64,000 nucleotides of DNA, taken from assembly GCF_000023825.1 (NCBI RefSeq), contig NC_013061.1:1984001-2048000 (forward strand), read 5' to 3'. This DNA is from Pedobacter heparinus DSM 2366. Its GTDB lineage: Bacteria; Bacteroidota; Bacteroidia; Sphingobacteriales; Sphingobacteriaceae. Each line of letters begins with the position of its first letter. The stretch's first letter is position 1. The position numbers were made by a program, and so were the translations under genes. Under the pieces are notes generated by a model that saw nothing but the letters and a program-made list of their open reading frames with translations, did not search any database and had not been told where the DNA came from. Shown piece after piece: positions 45,402 through 54,501 of this stretch.

Positions 45402-47123
45402 ATGATTAAGATTATGAAAAAGATAGTTATATGCTTTACAGCCTGCTTATATTTAGCACTGGCCGCAGGTTGTAAAAAAACACTGGTGGAAGAACCACAT
45501 TCTGATTTAACTCCTGAATTTTTTTCCACCGCTCAGGGTTTTCAAAAAGGACTTGAAGCTGCTTATGCAGGAACCCGCTCCTTCTGGGGAAATCAAAACC
45601 TTTTTACGATGACAGTAATAGGCACAGATGAATTCTATACCGGAAAGGATGGAAACAACAACATCAACAAATACAATAGCAATTACGATACGGCTAATGG
45701 AACCGTAGAGGCCATCTGGAAAGACTGTTATATGAACATTAATACTTGTAATGGTGTAATTGATAATTCTGCTGCAGTTACCGGATTGGATGATAACCTT
45801 AAAAGCAGGATTGTGGCCGAAACTAAATTCCTTCGGGCCAATTACTATTTTATCCTGGTACAATTTTGGGGTGATGTTACCTTAAACAAGACTTTCCAGA
45901 GCACGCCCATCACGTCGGCAACGCGCACGCCAATGGCAGAAGTATATGATTTTATTGTGAAAGACCTACAGGATGCCATTGCTACCCCAAGTTTTTATGC
46001 CAATCCAAAATCATCAGGGGCACTACCCGGGGTAGCTACAAAAGCAGCTGCACAACATTTGCTGGCCAAAGTATATTTAACCCGGGCAGGATCTTCGGCA
46101 AAAAAAGCAAATGATTATATAGATGCTTACAATATGGCCAAAACCGTAATTACAACCAGCGGACTGTCATTGCTGCAGGATTTTGGTGATGTGTTTGCAG
46201 AAGGAAATGAAAACAGCAATGAAGTGATCTGGAATGTTCAGCATACCTCTAACCTGGCTTATAATGGTCCAAATAACAGTGGAGGGGCTGATAATGTATT
46301 GAACCACATGTGGGTGCCGCAGTACGAACTGCGCCCTGGTATGCAGCGTTCCGTAACTTATGGTCGTCCATATATCCGTTGCGTGCCTACTGCATGGCTA
46401 ACCAATGTGGCTTTCCAGGAAAGGGTAAATGACACCCGTTACAACAAAACCTTTTTAACTACCTGGATCAGTAACAATGCCTCTTCTCTTCCTAAATGGG
46501 AAGCACCAATACCACCGGGAGCTCCAGCTAATGCTGCCGTTGGGCAAGTCAAATTCACTGTTGGCGATACAGCTATATTTATGCCGGGTTTTGATGTAAG
46601 TGATGCTAAAATTGCTGCTACCAGGTATCTGCTGATCCCTCCACGTAAATATGACATCACCTTGTCGCCCTATATGAAAAAGTATAACGATACCAAACGT
46701 GCTGATTTAAATTATCCTTCTATCAGACCGGTGATCGTATACCGCCTGGCAGAAACTTATTTAATTGCTGCAGAGGCTGCATTTATGGGTGGAGCTACCA
46801 TGACAGATGCCCTTGATAACATCAATTTTGTAAGGAGAAGGGCCGCCTATCCTAACGCCAATCCGGCAGTAATGAACGTGACTACCATTCCTTCACTTGA
46901 TTTTATCCTGGATGAACGCACAAGGGAGCTGTGTGGTGAAAATGTAAGGTGGTGGGACCTGGTGCGGACCAATAAATTGATTGATCGGGTAAAAACTAAA
47001 AATTACAATCCTGAGGCAGCAGCCAATATTAAGCCTTTCCATGTTTTAAGGCCAATACCTCAAAAACAGATTGACGGGGTTACCACAGGACCTAAATATC
47101 CTCAAAATGAGGGTTGGTTTTAG
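45402..47123 (+). CDS. susD: SusD/RagB-family surface glycan-binding lipoprotein
   Basis: This 573-residue lipoprotein has lipobox LALAAGC. The start could also be ATG 45414, which removes four residues. SusD family features are the N-terminal helical repeat region (FFSTAQGFQKGLEAAYAG, AETKFLRANYYFILVQFWG), the YRLAETYLIAAEAAF helix and the C-terminal DERTRELCGENVRWWDLVRT and FHVLRPIPQKQID motifs. It forms the lid of the SusC transporter at the cell surface and binds substrate. GH28 follows after 35 bp. Confidence 0.95.
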   Translation: MIKIMKKIVICFTACLYLALAAGCKKTLVEEPHSDLTPEFFSTAQGFQKGLEAAYAGTRSFWGNQNLFTMTVIGTDEFYTGKDGNNNINKYNSNYDTANGTVEAIWKDCYMNINTCNGVIDNSAAVTGLDDNLKSRIVAETKFLRANYYFILVQFWGDVTLNKTFQSTPITSATRTPMAEVYDFIVKDLQDAIATPSFYANPKSSGALPGVATKAAAQHLLAKVYLTRAGSSAKKANDYIDAYNMAKTVITTSGLSLLQDFGDVFAEGNENSNEVIWNVQHTSNLAYNGPNNSGGADNVLNHMWVPQYELRPGMQRSVTYGRPYIRCVPTAWLTNVAFQERVNDTRYNKTFLTTWISNNASSLPKWEAPIPPGAPANAAVGQVKFTVGDTAIFMPGFDVSDAKIAATRYLLIPPRKYDITLSPYMKKYNDTKRADLNYPSIRPVIVYRLAETYLIAAEAAFMGGATMTDALDNINFVRRRAAYPNANPAVMNVTTIPSLDFILDERTRELCGENVRWWDLVRTNKLIDRVKTKNYNPEAAANIKPFHVLRPIPQKQIDGVTTGPKYPQNEGWF

Positions 47124-47158
47124 CGCAATTTTGTAACTTATAATAACTAAAAAATATA

Positions 47159-48715
47159 ATGATCCGAACGGTTAAATTGAAATTACTGGTTAGTTTATTC
47201 ATGATTGCAGCTTTTACAAATTTTGTAAAGGCTGCTGATTTTAACATTTTGAAATATGGGGCTATTGGCGATGGCACTACACTCAATACGGAAGCGATAC
47301 AAAAAGCTATTGATGCCTGTTATCAATCCGGTGGGGGTAAAGTGATCTTTCCTGAAGGAAGGTTCCTTTCAGGCACCATCGTACTTAAAGATAACATTAC
47401 CATTCATTTTGAAAGAAATGCAGTGTTGCTGGGCAGTACTGATCTGAAGGATTACAGAAACCTTGACCCCTTTACTGAAGGACTGGGCATTGATGTGGGC
47501 TGGGCTTTACTGGTTGCTGTTGATGCCAGGAATATAGGACTGGAAGGCGAGGGAACTATAGACGGGCAGGGATCTGCTATAAAGGAAAAGCACATTTTAA
47601 CAGATACCCGACCGGAAGGACAACGCTGGGGGCTAAGGCCATTTTTGGTACGCATTGTACGATGTGACGGGGTGACTGTGAATGGCGTTACACTTAAATA
47701 TGCAGGTGCCTGGACATCGCACTATTTCCAGAGTAAAAACCTACACATAGAAAATGTAAAGATCATGAGCGTTGGGGTAGCACATAATGATGGGATAGGC
47801 ATTGACGGCTGTCAGGATGTAGTGATCAAAAACTGTGATGTGGTGAGCGGAGATGACGCACTGGTATTTAAAACTACCTCCAGTAAAATGGCCTGCAGAA
47901 ATATAGAGGTAAGCGGATTGCGCCTGAAAAGCAGTCAGGCCGGGATAAAAATGGGAACAGAATCTATGGCTGCTTTCGAGAACATTAAAATTTCTAAATG
48001 CCATATTTATGAAACCAGGAACGGGGGAATTAAGTTGCTTACCGTAGATGGTGCAAATCTACGCAATGTAGAGATCTCAGACATTACGATGGAAGATGTG
48101 AGGACACCTATGCTGTTTCGTCTGGGATCCAGGTTAAGTGTTTTTCGCAAAACAAGTGACACTAAACAACCTACAGGTACATTTGAAAATGTAGTGATCA
48201 GAAATGTTAAGGCCAATGCTGCTGCAAATGCCCAGTTAATGCCGCCATCCGGTATTTTAATCACAGGGGTTCCCGGTCACTACATCACTGGTTTAACATT
48301 GGAGAATATTGAGATCAGTCTGGCCGGTGGAGGTTTGGCAGAACATGCCCGTCAGGCTGTACCAGAAGCTATTGACCAGTATCCCGAAGTGAAGACCTTT
48401 GGCCCTCGTGTGCCTGCATATGGTGTTTGGGCAAGGCATGTAAAAGGATTGAAGCTTAAAAATGTGAAATTTAATCTTGATCACAATGATCTTAGACCAG
48501 CATTGGTGTGTGAGGATGGTATAGACATTGAAGTGTCCGAATGGAAGCTTCCTGAAACTTCTGGTGCTGAATCGATCATCAGACTGGAAAATGTTCAAAA
48601 TGCAATCGTAAAAAACATTTCTGGTAAGGTTACTGCCAAAAAATTTGTGCTGGTTGAAGGAAATAGCAAAAACGTCAGCCTTAAGGACAACAAAATTTCG
48701 GGTACCACCAATTAA
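47159..48715 (+). CDS. Exported GH28 polygalacturonase-family enzyme
   Basis: This 518-residue protein has a signal peptide (cleavage near VKA/ADF) and a right-handed parallel beta-helix. It opens with the phrase FNILKYGAIGDGTTLNTEAIQKAI and carries the active-site carboxylates in HNDGIGIDG and SGDDALVFKTT, with AGIKMGTES and RNGGIKL in the positions of the GHG and RIK motifs. The missing His resembles exo-acting or rhamnogalacturonan-type members. It probably releases galacturonate from pectin side structures. It is the last gene of the polysaccharide locus, followed by a strong terminator. Confidence 0.88.
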   Translation: MIRTVKLKLLVSLFMIAAFTNFVKAADFNILKYGAIGDGTTLNTEAIQKAIDACYQSGGGKVIFPEGRFLSGTIVLKDNITIHFERNAVLLGSTDLKDYRNLDPFTEGLGIDVGWALLVAVDARNIGLEGEGTIDGQGSAIKEKHILTDTRPEGQRWGLRPFLVRIVRCDGVTVNGVTLKYAGAWTSHYFQSKNLHIENVKIMSVGVAHNDGIGIDGCQDVVIKNCDVVSGDDALVFKTTSSKMACRNIEVSGLRLKSSQAGIKMGTESMAAFENIKISKCHIYETRNGGIKLLTVDGANLRNVEISDITMEDVRTPMLFRLGSRLSVFRKTSDTKQPTGTFENVVIRNVKANAAANAQLMPPSGILITGVPGHYITGLTLENIEISLAGGGLAEHARQAVPEAIDQYPEVKTFGPRVPAYGVWARHVKGLKLKNVKFNLDHNDLRPALVCEDGIDIEVSEWKLPETSGAESIIRLENVQNAIVKNISGKVTAKKFVLVEGNSKNVSLKDNKISGTTN

Positions 48716-48719
48716 CCAC

Positions 48720-48776
48720 TTTATCAGTAGCCTGATATGGATCGCTCTATTGTCAGGCTACTGATAAAGATTTTTG
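48720..48776 (+). terminator. Strong hairpin terminator at the end of the polysaccharide locus
   Basis: The 16-bp perfect inverted repeat 48720-48735 / 48753-48768 (17-nt loop) is followed by GATTTTTG. Its right arm contains the stop codon of the converging YdcF gene. Confidence 0.85.
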
Positions 48777-49451
48777 TTCAGCAATGCGCTTTATATAGGC
48801 CAGGGATGCTTCTATTTCGGCTATAGGAAAATCTCCTCTTTGTCCGTAGGTCTGTAACCTTAAATATTCTCCCCATACCAGCCCGCGGCCATACGCCGTC
48901 CTCCACCACATTTGCCTGCTGATCGGGTATTTTAAATAATCGGTAGGAAGCGGTAGCGGAATACAATGCAGCATTACTGAGGGGAAAAATCTTTTTAAGG
49001 ATAAGGCAGCTCTCGTAGTGGCATAAGAATGCGCTAAAAAAGTCATACTCCGGATATTTTTGAAAGAATATACTTTTTGTGCCTCAACGATGTTCTCTAT
49101 GATGTTTTTTGATTTATTTTCTGTATAGATTTGTTTATCTGGATATTTTTCAATCGGAATGTAGGATTTGATCTGGGCTGATTCAGCTTCTTTTTTATAA
49201 AAGGAACCATTATAATTGGCCACACCGCCTGTAATTACCACCTGGTTTACCAGTTCCGCATTTAGCATATAGCTAATGATATCAGCAATTTCCCGGTGCT
49301 GAACGTTGGAGCCAAAAACAAAAAGTACATCAGATGGAACCAGGCTTTCTTCCTGAAAGCATAGACTGGTTAATGCCTCAATCAATTCTTTATCCATATC
49401 CGGACTTTTTGCTACTTTTACAATTTCTCTGACTAGTTCTTTTGACTCCAT
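48753..49451 (-). CDS. YdcF-family (DUF218) protein
   Basis: About 232 residues from ATG 49449-49451 (a TTG two codons upstream is less likely). The fold is shown by VLFVFGSNVQHRE, QVVITGGVANYNG, the Glu/Asn-containing ENKSKNIIENI and FLAHSYATTRAAL, as in YdcF/SanA proteins. There is no membrane segment. The function of the family is poorly known (nucleotide or envelope-precursor binding has been suggested). It converges on the GH28 gene and diverges from ku. Confidence 0.82.
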   Translation of the reverse strand: MESKELVREIVKVAKSPDMDKELIEALTSLCFQEESLVPSDVLFVFGSNVQHREIADIISYMLNAELVNQVVITGGVANYNGSFYKKEAESAQIKSYIPIEKYPDKQIYTENKSKNIIENIVEAQKVYSFKNIRSMTFLAHSYATTRAALSLKRFFPSVMLHCIPLPLPTDYLKYPISRQMWWRTAYGRGLVWGEYLRLQTYGQRGDFPIAEIEASLAYIKRIAEQKSLSVA

Positions 49452-49580
49452 ACACAATCAATTTTTATTTAGACGTTACAGGTGGCGGATATGCTACAGT
49501 TTTGGAAAAATATTTTTTGAACCTTTTGACCTGCCGCTTGTTTTATAGCAAATAACAGTTAGCGACATAAATAAATACAG

Positions 49581-50345
49581 ATGAGATCGATATGGAAAGG
49601 ATCAATTGGCTTCGGTCTGGTCAATATCCCGGTAAAATTATTTTCAGGGGTGCAAAATAGTCAGCTTGATCTGGATATGCTTGATGAAAGGGACCACAGT
49701 AACATTAAATTTAAACGGATAAACGAGAAGACTCAGAAAGAAGTCCCTTATGACAAAATTGTTAAAGGTTATTTTTTGAAAGACCGTTATATCGTGCTGG
49801 ATGAGCACGACTTTGAAGAGGTAAAACCAGAAAAGACCAAAGTGATCGAGATTGAAAATTTTGTAGATATAACAGAGATCAATCCGGTTTATTACGAAAC
49901 GTCTTATTATACCCAGCCAGAAAGTCAGGGTAAAAAAGCCTATGCTTTATTACTTAAGGCTTTAGAAAAATCTAAAAAAGCAGGCGTAGCACGTTTTGTG
50001 TTGAGGAACACAGAAAATTTATGTGTTATTCATCCGCTTAACGGAATCATCGTAATCACTAAAATTCGTTTTCAGGAAGAAATACGCGATCCCAAAGAAC
50101 TGCAGTTGAAGGATACCGTTACCATCAACCCAAAAGAACTACAGGTTGGGCTTGCCCTGATCAAACAATATACTACTGAATTTGACATTAGTGCTTTTAA
50201 AAACGATTATTCTAAAGAACTGTTAAAGATCATAAAATCAAAAGCCCAGGGCAAAAGGGCAACTGTTAAAAAGATCAAAACTAAAAAAGCGGCAAGTGAT
50301 GATTTGTATGACCAACTTATGGAGAGCTTAAGCAAAAGAGCTTAA
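49581..50345 (+). CDS. ku: Bacterial Ku, NHEJ end-binding protein
   Basis: This 254-residue protein opens with the invariant MRSIWKGSIGFGLVNIPVKL and continues with HSNIKFKRIN and the bridge region YALLLKALEKSKKAGVARFVLR. It ends in a Lys-rich C-terminal tail (about 225-245) typical of bacterial Ku. A homodimer rings DNA ends and recruits LigD, whose gene is at 30770. The two partners are usually neighbours but are separated here by the polysaccharide locus. Confidence 0.95.
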   Translation: MRSIWKGSIGFGLVNIPVKLFSGVQNSQLDLDMLDERDHSNIKFKRINEKTQKEVPYDKIVKGYFLKDRYIVLDEHDFEEVKPEKTKVIEIENFVDITEINPVYYETSYYTQPESQGKKAYALLLKALEKSKKAGVARFVLRNTENLCVIHPLNGIIVITKIRFQEEIRDPKELQLKDTVTINPKELQVGLALIKQYTTEFDISAFKNDYSKELLKIIKSKAQGKRATVKKIKTKKAASDDLYDQLMESLSKRA

Positions 50346-50356
50346 GCCCTATGCTT

Positions 50357-50941
50357 TTATTTCAGCTTGTCATTTAAGCTGGTGGCCATTTTATAATGAG
50401 ATTCAAGGGTACGCAAGGTACTGATCGCAAAATTCTGCAATGGCGTATCACCTGAAGTTGTAGCAGATTTAAACAGGTCCAGTGTTTTGACATGGTCTTT
50501 TACCATCATGCCCATATAATGCTTATCAAACTCATTTGCCTGCATGTTTTTCATCTCAGCAATGTGATCCAGATCGGTCTTAGGGAGCGCTGCAGGTAAA
50601 GTCATTTTTTTACCCTCAGCCAATACTTTAAGTCTTTCAGCAATTTTAGTATGGTCCTTTACCATTTGTCTGGCAAAATCCTTAATACCGGGATTCGCTG
50701 ATTTCTCGATGGCTATTTTTCCGAGTTCTATTTCTTCCATACCCCCAAGGGCAGCTTCGTTTAGAAAATCAGCAATACCTGCGCCCCGGTTTAAAGCCGT
50801 GGTATCTGTAATGGTATGGGCTTCCATTGACGAATCAATTACTTCTGATTGTATTTCCCTGGTGCTTTTATTGGCGTTTTGACATGCCTGCAGCACACAA
50901 AAACTAATTGCTATTATAGCCGGTAAATTTATTGCTTTCAT
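50357..50941 (-). CDS. DUF4142 lipoprotein (stress-associated, ferritin-like fold)
   Basis: This 194-residue protein has a lipoprotein signal (VLQAC/QNA). The mature part carries the DUF4142 four-helix pattern: ADFLNEAALGGMEEIELGKIA, IKDFARQMVKDHTKI and EFDKHYMGMMVKDHVKTLDLF. Family members are periplasmic proteins linked to oxidative or osmotic stress, with no defined activity. It is paralogous to the gene at 61642. It converges on ku with an 11-bp gap and diverges from a histidine kinase. Confidence 0.88.
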   Translation of the reverse strand: MKAINLPAIIAISFCVLQACQNANKSTREIQSEVIDSSMEAHTITDTTALNRGAGIADFLNEAALGGMEEIELGKIAIEKSANPGIKDFARQMVKDHTKIAERLKVLAEGKKMTLPAALPKTDLDHIAEMKNMQANEFDKHYMGMMVKDHVKTLDLFKSATTSGDTPLQNFAISTLRTLESHYKMATSLNDKLK

Positions 50942-51049
50942 GATGTAAAGTATTAAAGGTTAGTTGCATATATTACAATTGAAATGAAAAATTGTTTAAA
51001 TTGGTTAAAGTAAATCGTCTGCATATGCTTTATTTCCACTGCTTAATAT

Positions 51050-51057
51050 TAACTTTG
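51050..51057 (+). promoter_or_regulatory. -7 element of the 7TMR-DISM kinase gene
   Basis: TAACTTTG matches TAnnTTTG perfectly, 17 nt before the ATG at 51074, implying a very short 5' leader. No clear -33 element is present. Confidence 0.4.
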
Positions 51058-51073
51058 GGCATTAACCAAATTT

Positions 51074-53074
51074 ATGCGCTACGCTCTGATTTTGCTAGTT
51101 TATCTGGCCTCGTTTAGTGGGGGCTATGCTCAGCCATTGATCAATCTCAATGACAGTTCACCCTATTCTAATATTGGCAGGTCTGTCAGCTATCTGGAGG
51201 ATAAAACAGGCGGGTTAAATCTTGCTGCTGTAAAAGCATTGGATAAAGGGGGTAGATTTTTAAAATCGGATGCTGAGATTTTGGCCTTTGGCAATCGCCG
51301 GTCAGCTTTTTGGATGAAACTCAATTACTTCAATAAAAGTGATGGAAAGGCATTTTTAGTAATAGATGTCCCAAATGTGGAATCTATTGATCTGTATGCT
51401 GATTTGCCAGGTGGCCATCAGTTACACCTGCATACGGGAAGCCTCTCTGTTAAAATGAAAAGGGTAGTGGCCTCAAACAATTACATTTTTGATTTGGGAG
51501 GTGCCGATGACATCCACCCCGGCATTCAAACCGTTTATATCCGGGTAAAAACAAATAATATCCTGCTGTTGCCGGTTAAACTTGTTACAGCAGAAACCCT
51601 GATTGCTGAATCGGCGCTTAAAACGCGCTTTGAGGCCATGTATATCGGTGCACTCATCATCTTGTTCTTTTTTAACCTTTTTCTTTATCTGAGTTTTAAA
51701 GACCATATTTATTTTATTTACAGCATCTATGTCGGATCCCTGTTTATTTATCTGATCTTCTATATCAGGGGGTATGGATATGTTTTCGGAACTAACTTTC
51801 GTGCTTTTATCAATCTTTATCCACATATCTTTCTCAGCGTATCCTGTCTGGCCTCTGCCTTGTTCTCTATCAATTATCTGGAGTTGAAAAAAAGGATCCC
51901 CGGTGTGATCCGTATATATAATGTTTTGATCTTTTGCTGGTTGGTTATTCTTGTACTTAGTATATTAGGCTATAAAAGTGCCATATCAGGCATTGTAAAT
52001 TATCTGTTGATGTTATCCAGCGTTTTTTTATGGATAAATGGCTTCTTGTCCTACCGTACCGGCCATAAAGCAGCCTTATATTATATACTGGCCTGGGCTT
52101 TTGTCTGCATTCCAATTTTATTTGTTACACTTACTTTATCAGGTGTATTTGCTTACCATGATTATACCTTTTACATTGTCCCCGCCGGTACTACCATTGA
52201 ACTGCTGCTGCTGTCTTTTGCGCTGGGCGACCGGTTCAATACCATCAGAAAACAGAATATAAGGTTGATTACTACGCAAAAAGAAAGACTGGAGAAACTG
52301 GTACAGGGCAGGACGCTAAAACTGAACGAGAGTGTTAAAATGTTAAAAGAGCGGACACTAAAACTCAATGAAACCATAGAGACCCTGGAAGAAACCAATG
52401 CCGTAAAAAATAAACTTTTCTCTATCATAGCGCATGATCTGCGCAGTCCTTTTAACAGTCTTTTGAGTATTTTCTCGCTCAAAGATATGAACCTGCTTAC
52501 GTTTGAAGACCTTAAAATGTTACTGAACGAAAGCAGAAAAAGCATTGATACCATTCACAATACGCTAAATAACCTCCTTTACTGGGCAAAAAGCCAAATG
52601 GAGGGGGTAACTGCATTTCCTTCAAATCTTGATCTGAAGGAAATGATAAGCAATTTGCTATTGGTATATCAGCCACTTATAACGAGAAAATCAATCGGAA
52701 TTGCATTTCTTGCAGATCAGCACATAGAAGTTTATGCCGATGAAAACCAGATTCAGCTGGTTATGCGTAACCTGATCGACAATGCAATCAAGTTTACACC
52801 CTTTCAGCAAAACATAACCATCTCGCTGAAAAAGGACGCCACACATGCCCATATCATTGTCACTAACCCTGTTTCCGGGGCGGTTGCCATCAATCAGGAT
52901 ACCTTTAGTTCAGGTAAGATACATAATCCAGCGTATGGTACGGCCAATGAAAAAGGTGTTGGGCTAGGCCTGCATTTATGTAGGGAATACATTCAGCAAA
53001 ACGGTGGAGAACTTATTGTAGAGCTCCGTTCTGATCAGGTATCATTTTCTTTTAGCCTTCCCATAGCCATGTAG
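51074..53074 (+). CDS. 7TMR-DISM membrane sensor histidine kinase
   Basis: This 666-residue protein consists of a signal peptide, a periplasmic 7TMR-DISMED2-like beta domain (residues about 25-180; SAFWMKLNYFNKS, VYIRVKTN), seven transmembrane helices (about 185-395), a short coiled coil with two RTLKLNE repeats (about 415-445), a HisKA domain with His454 in IIAHDLRSPF and a HATPase domain with RNLIDNAIKFTP and GVGLGLHL. Such kinases sense extracellular ligands, often sugars. No response regulator gene is adjacent. Confidence 0.92.
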   Translation: MRYALILLVYLASFSGGYAQPLINLNDSSPYSNIGRSVSYLEDKTGGLNLAAVKALDKGGRFLKSDAEILAFGNRRSAFWMKLNYFNKSDGKAFLVIDVPNVESIDLYADLPGGHQLHLHTGSLSVKMKRVVASNNYIFDLGGADDIHPGIQTVYIRVKTNNILLLPVKLVTAETLIAESALKTRFEAMYIGALIILFFFNLFLYLSFKDHIYFIYSIYVGSLFIYLIFYIRGYGYVFGTNFRAFINLYPHIFLSVSCLASALFSINYLELKKRIPGVIRIYNVLIFCWLVILVLSILGYKSAISGIVNYLLMLSSVFLWINGFLSYRTGHKAALYYILAWAFVCIPILFVTLTLSGVFAYHDYTFYIVPAGTTIELLLLSFALGDRFNTIRKQNIRLITTQKERLEKLVQGRTLKLNESVKMLKERTLKLNETIETLEETNAVKNKLFSIIAHDLRSPFNSLLSIFSLKDMNLLTFEDLKMLLNESRKSIDTIHNTLNNLLYWAKSQMEGVTAFPSNLDLKEMISNLLLVYQPLITRKSIGIAFLADQHIEVYADENQIQLVMRNLIDNAIKFTPFQQNITISLKKDATHAHIIVTNPVSGAVAINQDTFSSGKIHNPAYGTANEKGVGLGLHLCREYIQQNGGELIVELRSDQVSFSFSLPIAM

Positions 53075-53107
53075 TCTGTACAAGGCTTGTGGTATGAATT
53101 TTACCAG

Positions 53108-53287
53108 ATGATCATTAAAGGTAAGCAGGAAGGTGTGATTGTGGGTAAAAACCTCAAATCAGACCCTACTTTCGTACCTGGACGTACTTTGTTCGAAGCT
53201 TGCGCACACCTGGCCCATAAAAAGGGTACTTTTTACGAACAAGCTACGACCAAGGTATTGAGCAGCGAACAGCAAGGTGGCAAATAG
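53108..53287 (+). CDS. Small hypothetical protein
   Basis: A 59-codon frame from ATG 53108 (or 66 codons from a TTG at 53087), 13-34 bp downstream of the kinase gene on the same strand. I recognise no family. The protein is basic with a central FVPGRTLFEACAHLAHKKG segment and no signal or membrane helix. Cotranscription with the kinase is likely if it is real; a chance frame cannot be excluded. Confidence 0.4.
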   Translation: MIIKGKQEGVIVGKNLKSDPTFVPGRTLFEACAHLAHKKGTFYEQATTKVLSSEQQGGK

Positions 53288-53364
53288 AATAAAATCAGAC
53301 TATAATTTGTTTATTTTCAATTGATTGTGCTTTTTTTTCTGTCTTTAAATTTAATCTTCTTTGA

Positions 53365-54348
53365 TTAATTTATGGTTTTCTGTGCGTGTTCTGTTATGTT
53401 CCGTACTACATCATCCAGGCTTTTCGCCGCTTTTTTTAATTTTTCTATTACATCGGCATTGCATGAGTTTTCATTGACCAGCTCTAAAAGGCCCAGTATG
53501 TTGGAAAGCGGGGACCTCAACTCGTGCGATTGTATCCATGATATCTTTTTTAGTTGTTCGTTTTGTTTTTCAATCATGTTCATGTACCTGGATTGCTCAA
53601 TCTGATTTTTCTTTTGCTCAGTAATGTCAACAAAATAAATGGCCAGGCCGTCTTTTTTGGGATATACATGCATCGATCCCCAAACGCCAAGAGGTGCATA
53701 GCATTCTTCAAAATGTACACTTATTTTTTCCTCTAGCGCACGTTTGTATTCCTGATAAAACCGTCCTTCTTTTGATCCGGGAAAAAATTCCCAGAGGTTT
53801 TTTCCTAACAGATCGGTTCTTTTACAGTTCAGGATCCGTTCTGCCTCTTTATTGATGTAGGTAACTTCCCAGTTTTCGTTCATCGCATAAAAGCCATCGG
53901 TGATGCTTTCCAGAATATCGGCAATCTCTTCGTTTTTTTCTTTTAGCGCATTTTCTGCCTTAACTTTTTGATCGATGTCAATTGCCATGACTACCCTGGC
54001 CACTCTGTTCTGGAAAATATTGCAGTGTGCATAAATATGAACGAAGAACTCTTCGCCATTTTTACGGATGTGTTTCCACACTCCATAGTCGGAATAAGCA
54101 GCCCTTACTTCCAGGATAGCTTTTTTGAACCGCTCAACCTCTTGTGCTGACCTGATTTGCAAGGCACTCATGGATAGGAATTCTTCTTTTTGGTATCCGT
54201 ATTGATCTAGAGCTGCTGCGTTTACTGCAAGAAATTCATGAGTATGTAAATCAAAGATGTACATTGGCGCGGGGTTCTCCTCAAAAATTCGTTTAAAACT
54301 GGCCGATTCTGCATCGTTCGGATTTGCATTAACAGGGAGATTGATCAT
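53365..54348 (-). CDS. PAS-PAS-HisKA protein lacking the ATPase domain
   Basis: This 327-residue cytosolic protein has two PAS domains (about 18-135, opening FEENPAPMYIFDLHTHEFLAVN, and about 145-250 with ITDGFYAMNENWEVTYIN), a short coiled coil and a HisKA segment with His275 in QSHELRSPL. The protein ends 52 residues after the His. There is no HATPase, and the downstream bases to 53287 do not encode one. It could act as a phosphotransfer acceptor phosphorylated in trans, or be a truncated kinase. It is a single gene. Confidence 0.85.
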   Translation of the reverse strand: MINLPVNANPNDAESASFKRIFEENPAPMYIFDLHTHEFLAVNAAALDQYGYQKEEFLSMSALQIRSAQEVERFKKAILEVRAAYSDYGVWKHIRKNGEEFFVHIYAHCNIFQNRVARVVMAIDIDQKVKAENALKEKNEEIADILESITDGFYAMNENWEVTYINKEAERILNCKRTDLLGKNLWEFFPGSKEGRFYQEYKRALEEKISVHFEECYAPLGVWGSMHVYPKKDGLAIYFVDITEQKKNQIEQSRYMNMIEKQNEQLKKISWIQSHELRSPLSNILGLLELVNENSCNADVIEKLKKAAKSLDDVVRNITEHAQKTIN

Positions 54349-54450
54349 GATTGTATGCTAAAAAGATAAATCAATGTAGTAAAAATTATAATTAAAAACG
54401 GAAGTTTAATCATTTGGAACATTTCTGAATTTTTTAATACGTTTGAATTA

Positions 54451-54496
54451 TGTAACTTCAAAATTACTTATTACATTTGTGTAACTTCAAAATTAC
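54451..54496 (+). promoter_or_regulatory. Direct-repeat operator and -7 element of the SRPBCC-ArsR operon
   Basis: The 17-bp sequence TGTAACTTCAAAATTAC occurs twice (54451-54467 and 54480-54496), 29 bp apart start to start; each copy is itself partly palindromic (GTAA/TTAC). A perfect TACATTTG -7 element (54472-54479) lies between them. The start codon is 6 bp after the second copy. This layout fits autorepression by the ArsR-type protein. Confidence 0.65.
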
Positions 54497-54501
54497 GCAT
54501 T

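Noticed and set aside
53087..53107. TTG start for the small gene after the kinase
   Set aside because: ATG 53108 is the more usual start; the whole gene remains doubtful.
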